Positions 12,254 to 23,532 of a stretch of 64,000 bases of DNA are shown one piece after another. This stretch comes from Daphnia carinata (lineage: Eukaryota; Arthropoda; Branchiopoda; Diplostraca; Daphniidae). Location of the stretch: the NCBI RefSeq assembly GCF_022539665.2, contig NC_081332.1, forward strand, positions 5,980,303 to 6,044,302, read 5' to 3'. Numbering within the stretch: the first letter of the stretch is position 1; the number at the start of each line of letters is the position of its first letter. The notes beneath the pieces are model-generated. The model saw only the letters and a list, made by a program, of their open reading frames with translations. It ran no database searches and was not told the origin of the DNA. The translations under genes and the position numbers were made by a program.

Positions 12254-12893
12254 AAAAATACTTGGTGCGTGACTCGTGCATAAAATCTTTATTTGAAAAT
12301 ATCCAACCGAAAATATCGGCCGCCACCTTTCACAATCCTTTTGAAAATAGCCCTCCTTGAGCCGCCTGGCGCATGGACAGGGAGTGCGCAGGCCGTGTTG
12401 TTGGATTTAAACTGTTGTTTTTCTTTCTCCACCCGCTCCCAACGGAGCTATTTTCGGCAGAGCCGTCTATTACACACGCACCTTTTGAGCACCTAAGAAA
12501 AGTAACACGTTTAGTCTTTCGATTCAACCTCCCTTAAGTTGAATTGTAACTTCCTGCGTATTATTCTCATTGTTTATTTAACACATAATTTGTACTTTCA
12601 CTATCGACCGTGTTCCGGTTTTATCTTTGTATTTAATTTGTGTTACTATATCGTTATTTGGTCCAATATTTTGTGTCAGTGAATTGGATTAAGTGGTATT
12701 CTGTAATTTCAAGTAACTCCCCGTCCATAGTTTTCTCATTTTCATACATGCCATCCTTATCTTTGGTTCCATCGGTACACGATAGCTTGTTTTTGTCGTC
12801 TGCAAGGAAGTGTGTCCGCAGTTATGGTATGATTTATTGTAGATCAAGTGGGAGTCAATATTTTGATACCGTTTTAAAGAGTAGTTACTAAAC
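12254..12893. other. Intergenic, K2P 3' side to C2orf69 start
   Basis: 640 bp with low GC. Nothing recognised beyond likely 3' UTR of the channel gene and the 5' region of the next gene. Short open frames at 12293-12496 and 12640-12891 show no family resemblance. Confidence 0.45.
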
Positions 12894-13845
12894 ATGACTT
12901 CAATTTCTCAGCGGCTGTTGGCAGTTGCTGGCCACAGTCAGCGTGCTAATGATGTAATTTTCGTCCAAAAGCAAACGTCTTCTCAGCCAACCTCTGTAGT
13001 GGTATTCTTCGGAGGAGACGTTCAGGTCAAAAATTTAAATAAAATCACAATGTCAACCAATTTTGTATCTTTGGGGCTTTCAATTACAGGATTATCCTGA
13101 AAATATGAAAAGTCATCGAGACCATGGAGCATATGTTGACTACAATTTAGAGGCAATAGCTGAAATTTTGGCTGCAAAATTTCCTGACAGCTTCATATGT
13201 GTCATACGACCTGCAAAGATTGAGTTGAAGACATTCAGTTGCTTCTCCAACTTTGTGATATGCAATCATATTGGCAGCCCTACTCATTTACCAAATAATA
13301 ATGCTCTTCTCCATTTGAGCACATTACTTCAATCAATTGTAGAACGAACTGGATTTTATGAAGTTGGTTATGGATCCCCTTTGGTAATCATTGGGTTTTC
13401 CAAAGGCTGTGTTGTCCTTAATCAATTTCTCCATGAATTTCACTATTTTAAACATCTCCCAATAGACAATAAAAATAATGTGAGTGCTCTTATAGGACGT
13501 ATTAAAAAAATGATTTGGTTAGACGGTGGACATTCAGGTGGAAAAGATACTTGGGTGACTTCAGTACAAACACTTTCTTCATTCCAAGGAATGGGTAAAA
13601 TACAAAATTTCTTTTTCTGCATATAAATTCATAAACTAAGCATGTCTATTGTAGATATAATGGTAGATATTCACGTTACTCCGTATCAAATAAATGACGA
13701 CCGTCGAACTTGGATAGGTAAAGAGGAAAAGCAGTTTTATTCGACACTAAAAAAAATGGGAGTCACCCTGTTGCGAAAAGTACATTTCCCGGAAGATCCG
13801 CCTTCGCTGCAAAACCACTTTCTGCTCCTCAAATTATTTTGCTGA
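12894..13845 (+). CDS. C2orf69: C2orf69 homologue (mitochondrial putative hydrolase)
   Basis: Exons 12894..13025, 13090..13594, 13655..13845; 275 aa. It matches vertebrate C2orf69 through VVFFGGDVQ; FSCFSNFV; the nucleophile-elbow-like IIGFSKGCVVLNQFL; MIWLDGGHSGGKDTWVT; HVTPYQINDDRRTWIGKE; and the ending PPSLQNHF. The GFSKG motif has the G-x-S-x-G form of alpha/beta hydrolases. WLDGGHSGG and the final NHF could supply acid and His. The human protein is mitochondrial and its loss causes a multisystem disease; the substrate is unknown. The first 35 residues (SQRLLAVAGHSQR) could be a targeting segment. The three exons close in phase. Confidence 0.92.
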
Positions 13846-14195
13846 ACTATTAATTCACTTGTACAAAAATTGTAATTTAGGCTACTGTGCGCTAATGTAA
13901 ATTATAAACTAGACATTGCGTATAAACAAAGCACTCATTTTGCTACGTAATCTGCCTTTTATTTAGTAGCTCGCAAATGCAATTAAGGAGACATTCTCTC
14001 TCTTACACGATTATGTTACATTCTTATATACAGCTAAACGTAAACGTTAAAACCTTAAAACAAAAAAAAAAAAAAAAAAAAAAATGAAATTAATAAAAGC
14101 CATAAAGGCGGGTGCTGCTTCTAGATGTCACAACGCTGCATCAAATATCAGACGAAGCATCAAGTAAACTCATTAGCAGTCAAAAGAAGTTGAAA
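13846..14195. other. Intergenic with a 23-base poly(A) tract
   Basis: A short spacer between C2orf69 and DHFR. It contains an uninterrupted run of 23 A at 14062-14084, about 110 bp upstream of the DHFR start. The tract could keep the DHFR promoter free of nucleosomes or be the tail of an old insertion. No other element was seen. Confidence 0.5.
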
Positions 14196-15011
14196 ATGAA
14201 ATTGAATTTGATCGTGGCGATGGCTTCTAATATGGGGATTGGGTTTAAGGGAACAATTCCGTGGCGGTTGAAGTATTAAATTTCGTTCTTTCGCTAATCA
14301 TTTGGTACTCAGGGATCTAATTTTCTACCATGAACTTCTGACGTGTTTATTTTTCAGAAAGGACATGTCATTGTTTGCAAAGTTGACAAAATGGACAAAA
14401 GACAATAACAAAAGAAATGCAGTTATTATGGGGAGGCGAACATGGGAATCAATTCCAGAAAGAAATCGGCCGCTTCCCAACAGACTCAACATTGTTTTGT
14501 CAGAATCTCAGCAACAGATGTAATGACTGCAAAATCATCATCATACAGCAATTTTGGGTTAAACTTTTATTTTAATAACCAGTGACAATACCTTAACATG
14601 TAAAAGCCTGGAATCTGCATTACAGCTTCTTCAGGAACCTCTCTATCTCAAACAAATTGAAAATATCTGGATAATAGGAGGGGCCTCTGTGTATAAAGTA
14701 AAAATTGCCTTTAAAACATTAGACACTGTGTGTTAATATTCATATCTGGGCCTCTTATCTTCAGGAAGCAATGGATCACCAATCTTGCCATCGTATATAT
14801 GTAACACATATATTGGAGAATTTCGAGTGTGATGTGTTTATGCCAGCAATAGATCCAAGAAAATTTCGATTAGTGAGGTACTAAGTTCAAAAATTTTGAG
14901 TATATTTTATTTTATGTTCTAAAAACACATTCTAGTGATCCCATGGTACCTCAAGATACAGAAGAAGAAAACGGTATTGCTTTCAAGGTGAAAGTTTACG
15001 AGAAAGTTTAA
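14196..15011 (+). CDS. DHFR: Dihydrofolate reductase
   Basis: Exons 14196..14272, 14358..14519, 14583..14697, 14765..14877, 14936..15011; 180 aa, the usual animal length. It catalyses NADPH-dependent reduction of dihydrofolate to tetrahydrofolate for thymidylate, purine and Met synthesis. Visible motifs: [12 protein letters not shown] at the start; IPWRLKKDM with the substrate Trp and the acidic residue at the position of human Glu30 (here Asp); [40 protein letters not shown] (NADPH-binding Gly-Gly); the ending KVKVYEKV. Asp at the catalytic acid is standard in bacteria and less common in animals. No thymidylate synthase fusion is present. Confidence 0.96.
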
Positions 15012-15279
15012 ACGCCTCTGAATATCTATTTCCTGAAATTTAAAAAAATGCGCCATTCCTTTCCCCCGTTGTCAGCTTGGCGATAGGGATAAAATAAAAA
15101 CTCATTTATTTTGAAAGTGAAATTATTCTATTAATAACAATGGCTGATGAATAATATGAAAACGATTTTATTATGAAAGTTTGTTGTTTGAAACTTAAAC
15201 TATAATTGTATACAAAAATTTGGACAAAGGAAACTGACAGATTAAACGCCAGCGGCGTGGAGATGGGACGCTAGCCAAG

Positions 15280-15925
15280 ATGAATCTTCTTGGAAAACTC
15301 GTCATCGTGCTCGTGTTAAGTATGTGTTTTTTATTATTTTTTAAAATACAGTATTACTTTAAATCTAATGAACGTTTTGTTCATCAATTTGTGTAGTCTC
15401 TTCGATAAATGAAATCGTAGAGAGTGCTCCCGGGCGTGGAGGTGGAGGCCGTGGAGGAGGAAGTAGCAGTGGTGGAGGCAAAAGCAACAGTTCGACAGGA
15501 GTAAAGCGTTCCGGATATTATCTTCATGGAGGGCTTTATCCTGTTAGCAGGACAGTCAAGGAAGCACCAGTAAAAACACCTATTTACAGAGGCATCGGTG
15601 CTTGGGGTATAATAGGAATCATTCTTGGAGTCCTGGTAAAACTATAATATTCATTTATGCATTCGTAATTATCTTCTATGTTGTGTTATTTCTATGAACC
15701 TATTAGGGATTGTGCTGTGGCATTTACTATGCTCTATATCTGTGTGATTTACATCAAAGAACAGAAAATTATTCATCAAATCTGGGTGCTCAAGTTCCTC
15801 ATTTGCTAACAGATAAACCTAAACCAGAGGAAAATGGAAATGGAAACATTCCCATGACTGACAAGAATGAACTTGTCAAGACAAATTCTATGAAAAATGG
15901 GCTTAACAGTGAAGTCTTCCTATGA
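15280..15925 (+). CDS. Small Gly-rich single-pass membrane protein, unknown family
   Basis: Exons 15280..15319, 15397..15635, 15707..15925; 165 aa, phases 1, 0. I do not recognise the family. Residues 1-22 are a likely signal peptide (MNLLGKLVIVLVLISSINE). Residues 26-45 are a Gly/Ser-rich stretch. Then comes a conserved-looking block with SGYYLHGGLYPVSRTVKE, a single membrane helix around residues 78-100 (GAWGIIGIILGVLGLCCGIYY) and a ~60-residue polar tail with LLTDKPKPEENGNG. The arrangement resembles small type I adaptor proteins. Splice phases and the codon pattern support a real gene. A Shisa-like or cysteine-rich adaptor is possible, but the needed Cys pattern is absent. Confidence 0.7.
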
Positions 15926-16602
15926 AATGTTTCTCATTCAAATTACATTCAACATTTTGTTCATGTCTTGGGCCCAATGAAGATCTTCCTTTTGTCTTTT
16001 ATTTTTTGGTTCTTTTCACTTTGCAGTTCACAGTTGCCTTTCATGTGACTACTGACTTTTTCTGTTTTGTCTTCCCTTGCTCATTCCTTTTTATACTACC
16101 GAACAATATACATTTTTAGGTAATACTGCGTACAACTTCGTTCCATATTTAGATACTGCTGCAAGAGAACTTTTTTCTCCGCTTTCTGAGCTCACCATTA
16201 TGGTTTAGACAAGAGCGTTTTTTTGCGTTTTGCAAGTTTTAAATATGGTGTACGAAATTTTGATTTGATATTCAAATTGATATTTTTCTCTTACTACAGG
16301 CGTTACGGTTTTTTTTATACTCAACTGAATGTTTGGATGAAATTTTATTAAATAATATATTAACAATTTCATTCAGAGTGTAAAATGGGTTAAATTCAAA
16401 AATGACAACCTTTCTTCGAGCAGACGAAAGCTACGTAGTGGCAGAAGGGCGTAAGACAACGGATAGGAAAAGAAATACAGCATTCAACAAGTTTATATGC
16501 GAGATGAAAACAAACCCGGAAGTGGTATTTCAGAGAAAGTAGATGACAGGAAGGAAAGAAATGAAGTAGAACGAGCAAAATCTCAGGATTACCATACACA
16601 AG
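15926..16602. other. Intergenic spacer before SVOP-like gene
   Basis: 677 bp, T-rich, with the 3' end of the Gly-rich membrane protein gene and the 5' region of the transporter. Open frames at 15922-16119 and 16396-16599 are low-complexity or antisense and are not credible genes. Nothing else seen. Confidence 0.45.
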
Positions 16603-18872
16603 ATGCTTGGAAAATTGAATCAGCGGCTAAAAAGGAGATCAGAAAGTGGACAGTACAATGATTTAGACGGAGAGTCCAGCATAGCTAATGATGGCAGATC
16701 AACATCGCCTTTTAGCAATTCGTTTGGTTTCTTGGGTGGTGATAGTGGGAATGGGGGACTGTTAGGATCTGCAATTGAAATGAGTGCTGCTGGCGCAGGA
16801 GTCGTTCCTGATGGTAAACAATTTTAAAAACTTGAAACTACCCGTAAACAGCATAATTGACCTTTTTCTTTCAGACACATTTACTGTTGACCAAGCAGTT
16901 AATGCCACCGGCTTTGGACGGTTCCAGGTTAAGTTGTCACTTATCACTGGTCTTTCTTGGATGGCTGACTCCATGGAGATGATGATATTGTCGATAATAT
17001 CCCCTGCATTAAAATGTGATTGGAGGTTACCTGACTGGAAGCAAGCTCTAATTACTACAGTATGTTTGATTTGTGTGATTTCATGATTTCGTCCCTGAAA
17101 TAGTATTTGTTGGCACATCACTTACAATTAAACTTTAACTGTTTAATTTTTAGGGTGTCTTCCTTGGAATGATGATGAGTGCAGTTTTTTGGGGCCAGCT
17201 CAGTGATAAATATGGGAGAAAAAAGGTAGCCCCTTTTGCTTCATATGTTTTGATTTCCAATTTGTTGATATTTCTGTTCCATAGGCTTTAGCTTTGTCTG
17301 CTGTTTTGTTGAGTATTTTTGGTTTATTAAGCTCTTTCTCGCCAACGTTTTTCTGGATTTTACTTTTACGTTTGCTGGTCGGCTTTGCTATTGGATGTAC
17401 CCCGCAATCGTACGAAAAGATTTTTTTTTTCGTGTGTACTGGAACATTTCAGTTACAATGCTTTTCGTTTCTTCGGCCAGGGTGACATTGTATGCAGAAT
17501 TTCTTCCAGTACAACAAAGAGGAAAATGCGTCGTTTTACTCGATGTAGGTTTACAGTTTCTTATCAAACCCAACCATAGTGCACTGATTTTTGGGGTTGT
17601 TTATGTTTTGTAATTATTGTTTTTTTTTTGTTTTTTTTTTAGAGTTTCTGGGCGTTAGGAGCTTGCTTTGAAGTTTTATTGGCTCTGATCATCATGCCGA
17701 CATTGGGATGGCGCTGGCTTTTGGCATTGTCGACCGTTCCGGTTTTTGTGTTCACTCTCGTGTGCGCGGTACAGCAAATTGTTCAGTAACATTTCCAAAA
17801 AAAAAGTTATATAAATACTGATTAATTGACAGTGGTTGCCCGAGAGTGCAAGGTTTCTAGCTGCTAATGGACGAACCGAAGAAGCTTTGGCCGTCCTACG
17901 TCGTATTGCTGAAGAAAATGGAAAGCCTATGCTAGCTGGTCGGCTAATAGTTGACGATCTCACAAGTAGTGACAGTGGAACATCGGCATCGGCAGCCTCG
18001 CCGTCGGTTCCTGGAAATGGTGATATGAACTCGCTTGTGTCGTTGTCCTCAGATTTACGCTGGAAGAGCCCGTTGCAGCGCTTACTGTCGCCAGAATTGA
18101 AACTGACATCACTGCTCCTTTGGTTCATCTGGTTGGCTTGTGCTTTCTGCTATTATGGTATGGTACTCATGTCAACTGAACTGTTGGCTGGTGCTGCCCT
18201 TGCTGAAGAAGAAGGCGATTGTCTTAACCGAAATCGTGGTGGTAATTCTACGAGTCGCGAAGACTGTTCGGCTGGTTGTCGAGTTCTTACCAGCGCTGAC
18301 TATACCGACCTCCTGTGGACCACACTTGCAGAGTTTCCTGGTGAAGAATTATTTTTACTCTTGAAAATATGACATTATTGACTAATGTTCCTATCAAAGG
18401 CATCGTCGTGACGCTAGTTGTGATCGAGTTTCTTGGCCGGAAAAAAACCATGGCTTTGGAGTTCCTTATCTTCAGCCTCACCGTCTTCCTCATTATGATT
18501 GTGTGCATTTCCAATCGGTCCATGCTTACGGTTATGCTGTTTCTGGCTAGAGGCATCATCAGCGGTGTATTTCAGGCCGCATACGTCTACACGCCAGAAG
18601 TCTACCCTACATATCTGCGTTCCGTAGGAATTGGCGTTTGCAGTGGAATGGCTCGGTTAGGAGCCATGGTGACACCCTTCGTCGCTCAGGTACGGGAACG
18701 AACAATACGAATGTTGTTCCCATCTAGCTAATTTTGTTGTAAATTTATTGTTCAGGTGTTAGTTCAGGATTCGCTAAATGTGGCCATAGGACTTTATGGC
18801 AGTGTATCTCTCTTGGCCATGGTGGCGTCCTTGTGTTTACCGATTGAGACCAAAGGACGAGCAATGGGCTAA
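16603..18872 (+). CDS. SVOP: SV2-related MFS transporter (SVOP)
   Basis: Exons 16603..16813, 16875..17059, 17154..17225, 17285..17409, 17481..17544, 17643..17768, 17833..18340, 18400..18689, 18756..18872; 565 aa, all phases consistent. Closest to synaptic vesicle 2-related protein: [18 protein letters not shown] at about residue 71; [14 protein letters not shown]; the MFS signature [12 protein letters not shown] after TM2; [25 protein letters not shown] before a long cytoplasmic loop; [39 protein letters not shown]; and PIETKGR at the end. Twelve membrane helices are expected. SVOP resides in synaptic and secretory vesicle membranes and binds nucleotides; its substrate is unsettled. The central loop here has an extra Ser/Ala-rich insert (about residues 310-340). 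Confidence 0.94.
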
Positions 18873-19387
18873 TTTTGATTATGCGATCTACTTTCGTATT
18901 CCGTCCTTTCCGTCTTAACCAATCACGATGCGATAACTAATATTTAACCAGTATCTTTCTTCTTAGGGCACAGTGCAATAAGGTATTTTAAGTTAACCAA
19001 GATATATGCAAACTATGAAATGTTGGTATTTTATTTCATGTTTATGACAAAAATTGATTTAATATTACGCTTTATCCTTCAATGCAATTCCAGAAGCCCC
19101 CTTTACTAAGTTAACTCGTTTTCCAAGATTACCTTTCAAGGCTCATCCAAGAACAGGATCACTACAGGCGACCACTGACTTGTATTTTCGTAATACATTT
19201 AACAGTTCAAAACTTGCGTGGGGTGTCGCATGATTTTGCTACGGTGACAAAAACTTAATGTTGTCAAGCCTGAAATGCCGCCAATACGTGCCAAACAAGA
19301 CTGCTTGCCAATTCGACGATATTTTGAAATGACTTTTTATTATTGAAATTCAATGAAACGTGTAACTAGATACTCCTATAAATGGGT
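18873..19387. other. Convergent 3' ends of SVOP and TUFM
   Basis: 515 bp between stop codons of two facing genes, so both 3' UTRs lie here. AT-rich; no repeat, RNA gene or credible open frame seen. Confidence 0.5.
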
Positions 19388-21640
19388 TCACTTCTTCCCT
19401 GCGGCAGCCTTTTCGCTTTTCTCCCGGCCCTTTCTCCCCTCAGTGAGAAGCATCCGCTCATCTTCTTTCAGACGTGGATTAATTTTGGTGACAACACCTG
19501 TTCCCAACGTCAAGACACCATCACGTAAGGTAAAGCGTTGGCCTTGTTCTACAACCATGGGTTTCAGCAAACACAGTCTGAGCCTGAGACAAAAGAAAGA
19601 GGACAGAGGTTATACAAGCCCAAATATCTTTGAAAAAATGGGTTACTTGGTATCCTCTCCAGGCATCGCCATCTCCTTTCCAATTAGGCTAACTTGAGCG
19701 GCGCAATCCCAAGTCTTCGAAAACATTTGCATTTGGATGAATGAGGTGAAAGGTTTGGATCGGCCTCCTTCGTCCTTATTCAGAACGTACACCTTACGTG
19801 TTCAAATAGAGAAAGTTGAGATTGAAGAATTCAGAAATGCACCAAACTGAAAGTAGCCTACCTGGGCTTCCAAATCATCATGTGCTTTCATAGTTCCAGG
19901 CTTTGCCATCACCATTCCTCGGCGGATGTCATCGCGTTTGACACCACGTACCAGGGCTCCTAGCTGATCTCCGGCTTGGGACTCCTCCAGAATTTGATGA
20001 AACATTTCAATTCCTGTAGGCAGTTACAAAACGGTATATAGTATTTTTAAGTTTTTTTTTAATAATTGCTCTTTCTGAATAGACCTGTAATTGTTGTTTT
20101 GATGGTTTTGCTGTAGCCGACAAACTCGCATTCCGTTCCCTTCTTTACGACACCACGTTCCAAACGACCAGTTACGACAGTTCCTCGACCGGGGATCGAA
20201 TAGACATTTTCGACGGGCATAAGGAAAGGTTTGTCCAAATCACGGACAGGCGTGGGAATATAGGAATCGACAGCTGCCATAAGTTTCTGAATGGCGTTAA
20301 CACCTGCAAAAATGGGAAGATGTTACCGTTAACTCCGAAAGAATATTTGGCCAAACTAACTGACCAATTTCAGGATTTCGCCCTTCAAGGGCACATAAGG
20401 CTGAGCCGGCGATAAATGGAACATTGTCACCATCATAGCCAATTTGGGACATAAGTTCACGGATTTCCATTTCAACTAATTCAACCATTTCTTGATCAGC
20501 AGCATCGACCTACACAAAACGGATTTTTAGATTACGTCAAAAAGAACAGAAAAGAAACTCAATTTTGAGTGAAAAACCTTGTTAATGAAAACAACTATGT
20601 GCTCTACGCCGATCTGCTTCGCAAGAAGCAAGTGTTCCCTGGTTTGTGGCATAGCACCATCGGTAGCTGCGACAACCAGAATGGCTCCGTCCATTTGAGC
20701 CGTTCCAGTAATCATGTTCTATGAAGAAATGATAAACCTAAACTCCACGTCTTAGACAAAATGCCAAATAGGTTGTTTTCTATACTTTAATGTAATCTGC
20801 GTGGCCTGGGCAATCGGTATGTCCATAATGGCGATTTTCCGTCATGTATTCAACATGAGCAACATTTATAGTAATACCTCTGGCTCTTTCTTCAGGTGCA
20901 TTGTCAATTTCATCATATCGTTTAGCTTTGGCCATAGCTTTCTCCGAAAGCACTAATTACAATTTCAAATAAGATATTAGGTTTAGTTAGGTTGAATTGA
21001 TTGGATACACACCTGTTGTAATTGCTGCAGTGAGTGTAGTTTTGCCATGATCTACATGGCCAATGGTGCCAATATTACAATGGGGTTTATCTCTTTGAAA
21101 AACTTTTTTTTCTGTAGGAGCTGCTAGCAATCTTGAAGAAATGGACAGAGATCTTTTGGAGAGGAGGCAGGTTGATCTAGCAATTAAAATGTGTCCCATG
21201 GGTGCCAACAGCCCAGTCTGACGGCTGAACTGTCGAAGACATTGCTTTGGTGCAGAGGAGAGACCTAAAAGCAAACAGTATAAATGTTATGCAATGCATT
21301 TTACCTAAGCTTAGTAGAATGTAGAACTTATGGAACAGCCTTACAGAGGGCCATACTACTAATTGTAAGTGTACAATGAGAAGATAGAAACGGCTGTTTC
21401 ACGGCTACAAAATATAAAATTTCACTAAATACATGTTATTCTAACGCACGTGACACCGGCAACTTGCTTGAAACACTAAAAAATCAATTTTTCATTTAAT
21501 TATTTTATTCTTGCTTTAAGCTCGAACAGTTCTTTGTAAAACTAACATTTCGAAAGTTAAGAAGTGATCACGTAATGTAAAATATAATAATATATCTTAC
21601 CTCGGGAGAAAAGAATTCTGCTTGTTACGGAGGTCGCCAT
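19388..21640 (-). CDS. TUFM: Elongation factor Tu, mitochondrial
   Basis: Exons: complement(19388..19583, 19647..19792, 19862..20013, 20085..20303, 20365..20509, 20578..20718, 20786..20952, 21013..21264, 21601..21640); 485 aa. It delivers aminoacyl-tRNA to the mitochondrial ribosome with GTP hydrolysis. The first ~75 residues are Arg/Ser/Leu-rich, as in a mitochondrial presequence. GTPase motifs are all present: [10 protein letters not shown] (P-loop), ARGITI (G2), DCPGHADYI (G3), NKVD (G4, split by an intron) and GSALCALEG (G5). Domain 2 includes [10 protein letters not shown] and domain 3 RRGMV with the C-terminal beta barrel. The tail is rich in Lys ([12 protein letters not shown]). The gene is divergent from the first MYND gene. 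Confidence 0.97.
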
Positions 21641-23532
21641 AGCTAAAAACAGCGCACTCTGTTTCTTCAAAAACGCCATCTAATGATGACTTTACGTAAA
21701 TGCCTAAGGCAGCAATCCAAAGTATGAACAAACTCTAAAGCTAAAGAGAAACCTCTGTTCCGATTCAAATAATCGAATAAAAAATCTCCCACTTATGCAA
21801 AATGGAAGGCGAAAAATGATTCTAACGAGCGTGGAGAGAAAGTGTCACGAAATGTAGAGTTTGCTCACCTTTTTTGTCTCATTATTACGAATTTGAAAAA
21901 AACAGCCCGAGTGCAGTCCCGCATGTATATTTTTATTCTGTTCATTTGCAAACAAGTACATTGCGACCTTCGACTAATGTCGATGCCCGAAAACGAGTAC
22001 GGGAATAGAGTTTCACAAATTGAAAAAAGAAAGAATCGCTCAAAAAAAGACCAATCTCCACCCCTTGCCACGGGAGAACGAATCAACGTCGGGGTTACAC
22101 GATCATGCTAACGGAGTTTACGAATTCGAAACAGCGTAGCGTTACGGGACGGCTATTGGTCTTCTCCCCAAGGTCAGAGAAGGTGAAGAGGTGTGGGGTT
22201 CGGGATTGAAAAGATGAGCACACTTACGTGGGAGCAAGTAGTATGGCGTTCGTCCTGCCACCTAACAGTGAATTCCTGCGCTGAAAAAAAATCAACAACT
22301 ACTTTTATTTAAAGGGATTTGTAGGCTGCATAATAGACATACAATGGATGACAGGTAATGAACGATTTTTAGAATTATTTTTTTCTGTGTGAAGTAACTT
22401 ATACAACCATGCTATGACTTGTAAAAACCCAACCTTTTCAGTAAAAACTGGCCCTCAAACTAAACTAAAATATTCTAACTTAATGAAAAACCAAAGGTTT
22501 AAATGAAGTGATTGCCTTTCTTTGTTTTATAACATACATTGCATAATTGAAAAGGTATTATTTTACGTGTAACCGCCATCTATCCTCCCTCTAAAAAATA
22601 AACCTGCCTCTAGGTGGCGTGTGCGAACAACTTTCACGATTCTCAGTAGGGTGGAAACTGTATGTCTCTGGGAAAGAACAACCAGAGGCCATATAGCCTA
22701 GTGCATTCTTAATATTTTCCACGCAGACAGTTGACCGAGCCGCTCCAAGACACAAGCTACGGCTAGGCAGCTGGACAGTTTTTGTTGTAATAGGAATACA
22801 GGAAGAAGCTGAACTCGCTCAGAAATAAATGTGGGATGCGGAATTATTTGTGACTAGTGCCTCTACACAATCGGTCGATAATGCTCGTACGTAACGAGAC
22901 ACAAACAAGACTAGACGTCTAAATGTGGGACGCTTAATGTGTTCGAACGAAGCAGACCACGCTTTGGTCGTCGCATCTTTCAGTTTTTGTGTCTGCTACA
23001 GTTGTTATCACTCAGTTGATTACTGGATTCAATATTCTTGGCGAAATACTAGTCTTCCCGTTCGGCCAATTCGGAAAACATGGCCGGTTATGCAGTAAAA
23101 CTTTGAAGAGAGAAAGAAGCCATCCTTAGTATGTGTTGTTTGCACACACCGAAGTTGGATTGAGTGCCGTTGGACTCGTCCCCCCTCGAGTTTGACAAGT
23201 TCGTTGACCTACGTGCTACATATGTGTGACGTTTGTATTGCCTTTCACTCTCTCCTTACCGTTGTTGCGTAAAACCCATGAACCGTCAGAAATACTTAAA
23301 TTTCTAGTGAAAACTGTGAAATCGAAAGAGTGCAACAGAGTGTACGTCCTCAGTTTGAGGGTCCAGTCGAAACGGCTCAGGGCTTGACCTCAATTTCGGC
23401 GTTTTTGTGAGCTGGCTTGCTGCTGCTGGCACACAATATACACGAAAAACCCGTCGAGCCGGCTTCTATAGTTGTTCAGCCATTTCAACCCGAAAAAAGA
23501 CCTGGTGTTCAAAGGGTTCGTGCTCTCCTACG
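21641..23532. promoter_or_regulatory. Divergent region TUFM / MYND gene 1, with long 5' UTR
   Basis: 1.9 kb between two divergent genes. The right part (about 22900-23530) has higher GC and many CpGs and is probably promoter plus 5' UTR of the MYND gene. An open frame at 21842-22111 is Lys/Arg-rich and has no recognised family. An in-frame upstream Met at 23407 would add 42 residues to the next gene. No TATA box or RNA gene was recognised. Confidence 0.4.

Noticed and set aside
21842..22111. 89-codon open frame upstream of MYND gene 1
   Set aside because: Lys/Arg-rich without recognised domain; antisense is equally open; probably promoter or UTR sequence.
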